DNA from: Oscillospiraceae bacterium CM
GTDB lineage: Bacteria > Bacillota > Clostridia > Oscillospirales > Oscillospiraceae
Reading direction: 5' to 3'
Length of the DNA stretch: 64,000 nt
Assembly (NCBI GenBank): GCA_022870705.1
Contig: CP072107.1
Span: forward strand, 1,920,501 to 1,984,500
The notes beneath the pieces were generated by a model. That model made no database searches and had not been told where the DNA came from. It was given only the letters and a program-made list of their open reading frames with translations. Positions 59,670 through 64,000 of the stretch are shown one piece after another (within the stretch, counting starts at the first letter, position 1; every line of letters begins with the position of its first letter). The position numbers and the translations under genes were made by a program.

Positions 59670-62060
59670 TTACGGAGCCAGCTCGATATAGATGACAGCA
59701 GTCACGCCATCGTCGTCGATCGCGAAGGAGACCATGTAATCGGCATCGTCTTCGATGTCCGCAAGATCAACATCGTCATCCGTCAGATCAACAACTGTTG
59801 CGCCCGTAGCGTCGACATCATCTGCCGAAGCCGTCGTGATAAGGTCGCCGACGAGGTTGTCGAGCGTTTCGCCGACAACGTCATCGCCGGTGTACGCAGT
59901 CAGCGTTGTCACGCCATCTGTCTCAGTGTAGGTGTAGAAGCCAACAGCTGCCGGGGTTGTGCCGTTAGCAAGCGTAATCTCTGTCTCAACGCCGTCGAGG
60001 TAAACCTCGAAGACATCGCCGTCAGCGGTATCGGCATCTTTTACCAAATCATTGACAAAGATGAGGCCCAAACCGTCGGATTCTGCCGCCGGAGCTTCAC
60101 CGTCAATGAAGACGTACATAACGGAGTTGTTGGTCGTGTCGCCGATCTGCTCAGCATAATAGTAACCTGTGTTAGTATTCTCGATAGCCTGAACCTCGTT
60201 CAGAACTGTGACGTCAAGAGTAGCGCCGGAGCCGTCGACGTAGATGAATGCAACATCGCTGGCATAATAGTTGTCATCTTCAATCTTGACTGCATCAGCA
60301 GCAACAGTATCTGTTTCGCCACTGTCCCAAGTTGTGTTTGCGTTATCATCAGTCCACGGTATCACAGTGCCTTCTGCAGTCAGCGTTGCATAGTTTGCTT
60401 CAAGGCCGCCATTGCCCGCGTCCTCAGCAACAGCTGTCTCGACGGAGAAGAGCATCAGTTCGTCGTTATCGCCGTCGCCGTTGTTAATCTCGGTATACGT
60501 CGCAACTGTGACCTGATAGTTGGCTTCTGTGCCAGTCGTGGTAACACCCTGCACATAGTAAGAGGTGGTCGGGTTGCCGTAAGCGTCGGTGGTCTCAACA
60601 GTATATGCCAGCGTTACATAAAGGAGGCCAGCATCCGAAGCGGCATCAACCGCCTCGACACCGAAGTATCCGCCGAAACCATCAAGGTAGAGCGTAAAGG
60701 TGTCGTCAAAGTTGATCGCGTCGTCAACGATACCGCTGTCGTTGGTCACTGCGTCGGTCTCCGCGTAGGCGACGCCGCCGAGGGTGATCGTGTCGTCGGC
60801 TGTGACCTTGGAGATCGTGCCTTCAACCGTCGTGGCCTTGGTCAGCGTGAAGAGGGTACCGGTGTAGGTGACGATGACAATATCGTCAACAGCGATGCCG
60901 GCATACTCGATGACTTCGTCAAGCGTGTCGTTGTTCTCCAGCACGCCAGCGCCGTCAAGCTCGATCGTCTCTGCATCTTCGGTATCGTCGATGTCGACAA
61001 CGAGGTCAACAGCAAACGTGGAGGGAGCGAGGTAAGCGGTGACTGCATCATCGGTAATGATGTATGTACCTTCATCAATCGTCGTGTCAGGGGTGTCTCC
61101 TGTGTTCGTATAGTCCTCGAACATCGGGACAACAGCGTCATAGGTGACATCATCCGGAAGGTCATCATCTTCCTCGGCAGCCCACGTCGTGGAGTTGTCA
61201 AGGACGTAGTAGATTGTTTCATCATCGTCGATGTTGCCGTCTTCGTTTGCATCTGCATAGAACACTGTAACATCGTGGCCGATCAGGCTAAGACCGGTCG
61301 TGACGTCGCAGTCCTTTTCAACACCTGCGATATCGACAACAGTAAAATCGTCGCCGGTTGCCTGGTTTGCCATGACCATACCGGTATCGGGTTCCATGTC
61401 ATACTTCGATTCGAGCATGTCGGAGCCTGTGCCGGTATATTCGCCGGTGACCTTACTGTAGGTGACTCTTTCGACCATCAGGCCGTTGTAGATGTACAGG
61501 GCAGCCTCTTCACGCGTGGCGGCAACGGAGAAATTGCCGTCGTCATTGCCATTGAAGATGTCGTTATCGAAAGCATCGATAGCAACGTTGAGCGCCCAAT
61601 TGGAGCCAACATACTCGTTGTCCTTGCCGTAGCCGTCAGCACAGAGCATCATTTTGGCAAGCTCAAAGCCTGTGACGTTGCCGGTGGGATCAAAAGTACC
61701 GTCGCCGCGGCCGTTAATAATGCCGTTGTCAACGCAGTACTCAATGTACGGGGAAGCCCAGTGGGAAGCGGCAACATCCGAGAAGGATGATGTCGATGTT
61801 GAGAGTGATGCGGCGACTGTGGGGCCGAGGATCGCGTAAACGATCATCTTGGCGGCCTCAGCGCGGGTGACGTTGTTCGTCGGGCCGAAGCTGCCGTCCG
61901 GGTACCCGTTGATCGCGCCGATGCCGGTCATGACGCCAACAGCTTCTTTGTACTGAATGCTGGAGTCGTCAGTGAACGTCAGAGCAGAAGCGATCGTTGC
62001 AAGGCTGAACACCATGCAAACGACGAGAACCACTGCGAGAACTTTTCTGAGATTCTTCAT
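59670..62060 (-). CDS. S-layer-type surface protein with SLH domains
   Basis: The 796-residue protein has a signal peptide (MKNLRKVLAVVLVVCMVFSL...ASA) and three SLH repeats within about residues 28-210. These include AVGVMTGIGAINGYPDGSFG, NVTRAEAAKMIVYAI and NGRGDGTFDPTGNVTGFELA. SLH domains bind pyruvylated secondary wall polymer. The remaining ~580 residues are very rich in Asp, Thr and Val, poor in Lys/Arg, and may bind calcium. A perfect AGGAGG, a consensus promoter and a strong terminator indicate very high expression, as for an S-layer protein. Confidence 0.9.
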   Translation of the reverse strand: MKNLRKVLAVVLVVCMVFSLATIASALTFTDDSSIQYKEAVGVMTGIGAINGYPDGSFGPTNNVTRAEAAKMIVYAILGPTVAASLSTSTSSFSDVAASHWASPYIEYCVDNGIINGRGDGTFDPTGNVTGFELAKMMLCADGYGKDNEYVGSNWALNVAIDAFDNDIFNGNDDGNFSVAATREEAALYIYNGLMVERVTYSKVTGEYTGTGSDMLESKYDMEPDTGMVMANQATGDDFTVVDIAGVEKDCDVTTGLSLIGHDVTVFYADANEDGNIDDDETIYYVLDNSTTWAAEEDDDLPDDVTYDAVVPMFEDYTNTGDTPDTTIDEGTYIITDDAVTAYLAPSTFAVDLVVDIDDTEDAETIELDGAGVLENNDTLDEVIEYAGIAVDDIVIVTYTGTLFTLTKATTVEGTISKVTADDTITLGGVAYAETDAVTNDSGIVDDAINFDDTFTLYLDGFGGYFGVEAVDAASDAGLLYVTLAYTVETTDAYGNPTTSYYVQGVTTTGTEANYQVTVATYTEINNGDGDNDELMLFSVETAVAEDAGNGGLEANYATLTAEGTVIPWTDDNANTTWDSGETDTVAADAVKIEDDNYYASDVAFIYVDGSGATLDVTVLNEVQAIENTNTGYYYAEQIGDTTNNSVMYVFIDGEAPAAESDGLGLIFVNDLVKDADTADGDVFEVYLDGVETEITLANGTTPAAVGFYTYTETDGVTTLTAYTGDDVVGETLDNLVGDLITTASADDVDATGATVVDLTDDDVDLADIEDDADYMVSFAIDDDGVTAVIYIELAP

Positions 62061-62466
62061 GTATTTTCCTCCTATTATTTTTTTGCGTGATTACACGCTT
62101 TTTCTGCCTTGCCCTAAACGGGCCGCCTTTTTGATAAGCCGCAAAAGCGCCCAAGCCGTTCTACCGGCGTGGTGAATGTGACGCCCCGGGTCTTATTAAA
62201 TGAGCGGGGTTTGCGGGGTCGGCTTGTTTATGTACGGCATCCGCGCCGGTTCGGCTAGTACCGGAGACGGATGTTTGTACCGTTTTTGGAGCTTCGCCGG
62301 GTGAAAGCAGCTTTGCCGAAGGAGGCAGGGGTGCGGCGGTAAGGCCGCCCCCCATCATACATAAAGACCTCCAAGACAAGTCTGACGCGGCACACCACAT
62401 ACCTTCAGCCCTGCTTGCCGTACATAATCCATTCAGAAAATGGGTATACTGTACGTTTTATTCCAA
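62061..62466 (-). promoter_or_regulatory. long structured 5' leader of the SLH protein mRNA
   Basis: About 405 bases lie between the predicted transcription start and the ATG. The GC-rich middle (62165-62350) folds into several helices: CATCCG/CGGATG enclosing CCGGT/ACCGG, and GGCGG/CCGCC. It does not match a riboswitch I know. A possible 35-codon leader frame (62255-62362) follows a GGAGG five bases upstream; another in-frame-open stretch covers 62161-62356. S-layer mRNAs often have long stabilising leaders. Confidence 0.5.
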
Positions 62467-62471
62467 GGATG

Positions 62472-62500
62472 ATTATAGAGAAAAGACCGAATCATGTCAA
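62472..62500 (-). promoter_or_regulatory. perfect consensus sigma-A promoter of the SLH protein gene
   Basis: Minus-strand TTGACA (62495-62500) and TATAAT (62472-62477), both exact, with a 17-base spacer. This is the strongest promoter in the window. Confidence 0.88.
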
Positions 62501-62633
62501 TTCAAAAAAGGAAATATTTATATTACAGTTATGTTACAGCGGGCAAAATAACCCTTTCGCCCGCGGCTGCCGCGCCGCCACGATTCATTATAATAAATAA
62601 CTGGCCGCGTGAAAAACTAAATGCGGAAAACGC

Positions 62634-62662
62634 TTGCAATTGACTGCTCTGAGTGGTATAAT
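62634..62662 (+). promoter_or_regulatory. sigma-A promoter of the rimP-nusA operon
   Basis: TTGCAA (62634-62639) and TATAAT (62657-62662) with a 17-base spacer, about 120 bases before rimP. Confidence 0.78.
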
Positions 62663-62691
62663 TCACACGTTAGTCATGGCAGAGACGGTTT

Positions 62692-62717
62692 GAGTGGGTT
62701 TTTCCCACTCTTTTTCT
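62692..62717 (+). terminator. leader attenuator of rimP-nusA
   Basis: GAGTGGG / CCCACTC hairpin with a TTTTT loop followed by TTTTTCTTG, located between the promoter and rimP. Because it precedes the operon it must work as an attenuator. In Bacillus subtilis NusA limits its own operon by termination in this leader, so the same may hold here (inference). Confidence 0.78.
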
Positions 62718-62781
62718 TGCGTTATTGTAAATTGTTAAATTTGCCGAATGGCACATACCGCTATAATTAAAGAGGCGTTAG

Positions 62782-63234
62782 ATGAAAAAAGTGACAGACA
62801 AGGTCTCGGCGCTGGCCGAGCCGGTCGTCCGCCAGTTCGGCTGCGAGCTGTGGGACGTTGAGTATGTGAAGGAAGCGGGCTATTGGTACCTTAGGGTGTA
62901 CATTGACCGCGACGGCGGCGCGACGCTGGACGATTGCGAAAACATCAGCCGTGCGCTTGACCCGCTGCTTGACGAGCACGACCCCGTTCCGGACAGCTAC
63001 ACCTTTGAGGTCTCCTCCGCCGGGGCCGAACGCGCCCTCCGCCGCCCATCGGATTTCGCGCGGTTTCAGGGCCATCTCGTTGAGGTAAAGCTCTATAAGG
63101 CGCAGGACGGGCGCAAGGAGTTTGTCGGCACGCTTGTAGACGGCACCGGCGATACGGTTGACATAAAAATAGCGGACACCTTGCATCAGCTGCCAAAAAG
63201 CGAAGTCGCCAACGTGCGCCTTCGCATAAGTTAG
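62782..63234 (+). CDS. rimP: ribosome maturation factor RimP
   Basis: A 150-residue factor for 30S subunit assembly. It has VRQFGCELWDVEYVKEAGYW, RVYIDRDGGATLDDCENIS, DPVPDSYTFEVSSAGAERAL and an SH3-like C-terminal domain with VEVKLYKAQDGRKEFVGTL. It precedes nusA, the usual rimP-nusA order. Confidence 0.95.
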   Translation: MKKVTDKVSALAEPVVRQFGCELWDVEYVKEAGYWYLRVYIDRDGGATLDDCENISRALDPLLDEHDPVPDSYTFEVSSAGAERALRRPSDFARFQGHLVEVKLYKAQDGRKEFVGTLVDGTGDTVDIKIADTLHQLPKSEVANVRLRIS

Positions 63235-63253
63235 ATATTGGAGGAGCACATCC

Positions 63254-64000
63254 ATGAATGCCGAATTTTTTTCAGCGATAGCCGACATTGAAAAGGAAAA
63301 GGGCATCCCGCAGTCTTATATGCTTGAAAAAATCGAGCAGGCGCTTCTGGCGGCCCTGAAAAAAGACTCCCCCGCCTGTCAGGACTGCGCCCGCGTCGTT
63401 TTAGACCCCGTCGGCAAGACGGTTCATATGTACCTGCAAAAAGAAGTGGCCGACCCTGTCACAGACCCGGACACGCAGGTTACGCTGGAGGCCGCCAGAA
63501 AAATCAGCGCCGGTGCCGAGGTCGGCGACGTTGTGAATGAGACGGTTGACGCCAAAAAGTTCGGCAGGATTGCCGCGCAGGCGGCGAAACAGGTAATCAT
63601 TCAGGGCATCCGCGAGGCAGAGCGCGGCATTGTTTTTGATGAATTCAATTCCAAGGAACACGAAATTTTAACGGGCGTTGTCACGCGCATTGAACCGCGC
63701 AACGGCAGTGTTTCGATTCAAATCAGCTCCAATTCGGAGTTTACCGAGGCCATGCTCTCCCCCGGCGAACGCATCCCGACGGAGGCGCTCCGCGAGGGCG
63801 ACCGAATTAAGGTCTACGTCGTTGAGGTGCGGAAATCAACGCGCGGCCCGCAGATTCTGATCTCCCGCACGCACCCCGGTCTTGTCAAGCGCCTTTTCGA
63901 GCTGGAGGTGCCGGAGATTTTTGACGGCATCGTTGAAATCAAAAGCATTGCGCGCGAGGCCGGCAGCCGGACGAAAATCGCCGTCGCCTCCTCTGACCCC
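63254..64000 (+). CDS. nusA: transcription termination/antitermination factor NusA, N-terminal part
   Basis: The start at 63254 follows GGAGGAG (19 bases after the rimP stop). The 249 codons present cover the RNA-polymerase-binding N-domain (ADIEKEKGIPQSYMLEKIEQ, TVDAKKFGRIAAQAAKQVI), the S1 domain (GVVTRIEPRNGSVSIQI, LREGDRIKVYVVEV) and the beginning of KH1 (ILISRTHPGLVKRLFELEVP). The gene runs off the right edge of the window. Confidence 0.95.
   Translation, partial: MNAEFFSAIADIEKEKGIPQSYMLEKIEQALLAALKKDSPACQDCARVVLDPVGKTVHMYLQKEVADPVTDPDTQVTLEAARKISAGAEVGDVVNETVDAKKFGRIAAQAAKQVIIQGIREAERGIVFDEFNSKEHEILTGVVTRIEPRNGSVSIQISSNSEFTEAMLSPGERIPTEALREGDRIKVYVVEVRKSTRGPQILISRTHPGLVKRLFELEVPEIFDGIVEIKSIAREAGSRTKIAVASSDP

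Noticed and set aside
61275-61790. 171-codon frame antisense to the SLH gene
   Set aside because: Caused by the biased Asp/Thr/Val codons of the SLH protein on the other strand; no start signal.
62161-62400. 79-codon frame in the SLH leader as a gene
   Set aside because: No ribosome binding site at its first ATG, low-complexity Pro/Ala/Ser content, and it overlaps strong RNA helices. Only a shorter leader frame with a GGAGG site is kept as a possibility.
62061-62466. Cyclic di-AMP (ydaO) or cyclic di-GMP riboswitch in the SLH leader
   Set aside because: Some short matches (GCCGAACC, GCAAAGC) occur, but the ordered conserved blocks of either class are absent on the transcribed strand.

Overview
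The window looks like a chromosomal segment of an anaerobic Gram-positive bacterium of the class Clostridia (Bacillota), probably near the Oscillospirales. This is inferred from AGGAGG-type ribosome binding sites, a T-box leader, S-layer homology domains, a PolA without proofreading residues, a split coaB/coaC pair, a PanG-type ketopantoate reductase and intermediate GC content. No rRNA gene is present, so the placement is an inference.

Layout. 0-5 kb: end of a UDP-HexNAcA (Vi-antigen type) sugar pathway, a duplicated-domain lipoprotein, a UbiA prenyltransferase and gap. 5-16.4 kb: a four-gene minus-strand operon from one sigma-A promoter, consisting of a Sfp-type PPTase, a 2326-residue NRPS (C-A[Ser]-T-C-A[Thr]-T-TE with a cysteine TE nucleophile), a 7TM histidine kinase and a REC-GAF-HD-GYP response regulator. 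16.5-19.3 kb: a glutaredoxin, two membrane proteins and a CheY-like regulator. 19.3-21.4 kb: a cobalamin riboswitch with terminator and antiterminator, controlling a short RlmN/Cfr-like radical SAM enzyme and a LOG-type protein with a PII-like tail. 21.6-25.7 kb: a CHAP-domain protein with an adjacent lipoprotein, and an IS30-family insertion in a histidine phosphatase gene. 25.8-33.5 kb: a clostripain-like protease and a five-gene acyltransferase/ACP/PP-loop ATPase/AMP-ligase/asparagine synthetase operon. 33.6-38.3 kb: panG-panB-panC-panD-coaB-coaC. 38.4-43 kb: membrane protein, aldo/keto reductase, CPBP protease and a second UbiA enzyme. 43.2-50 kb: polyprenyl synthase, cydABDC, a truncated flavoprotein gene and tRNA-Ala(CGC). 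50-55.4 kb: hydrolase, a DnaA-box-bearing spacer and polA-rimI-tsaD. 55.4-58.6 kb: cysE-cysS under a Cys T-box, with a RAYT transposase and its REP palindromes lying between the T-box and cysE. 58.6-62.5 kb: two exported proteins, one a highly expressed SLH surface protein with a long structured leader. 62.6-64 kb: rimP and the start of nusA behind an attenuator.

The most interesting unit is the NRPS operon. The specificity codes read from the sequence match those known for Ser and Thr, and the terminal thioesterase carries Cys in place of Ser, as in TEs that form beta-lactone or beta-lactam rings. A Thr-terminated chain on such a TE could give a threonine beta-lactone. Co-transcription with a membrane sensor kinase and a c-di-GMP-type output regulator suggests a small-molecule signalling or self-sensing circuit. 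Also notable are the RAYT gene carrying its own REPs in frame, the B12-riboswitch/RlmN-like pairing, and the precisely reconstructable IS30 insertion.
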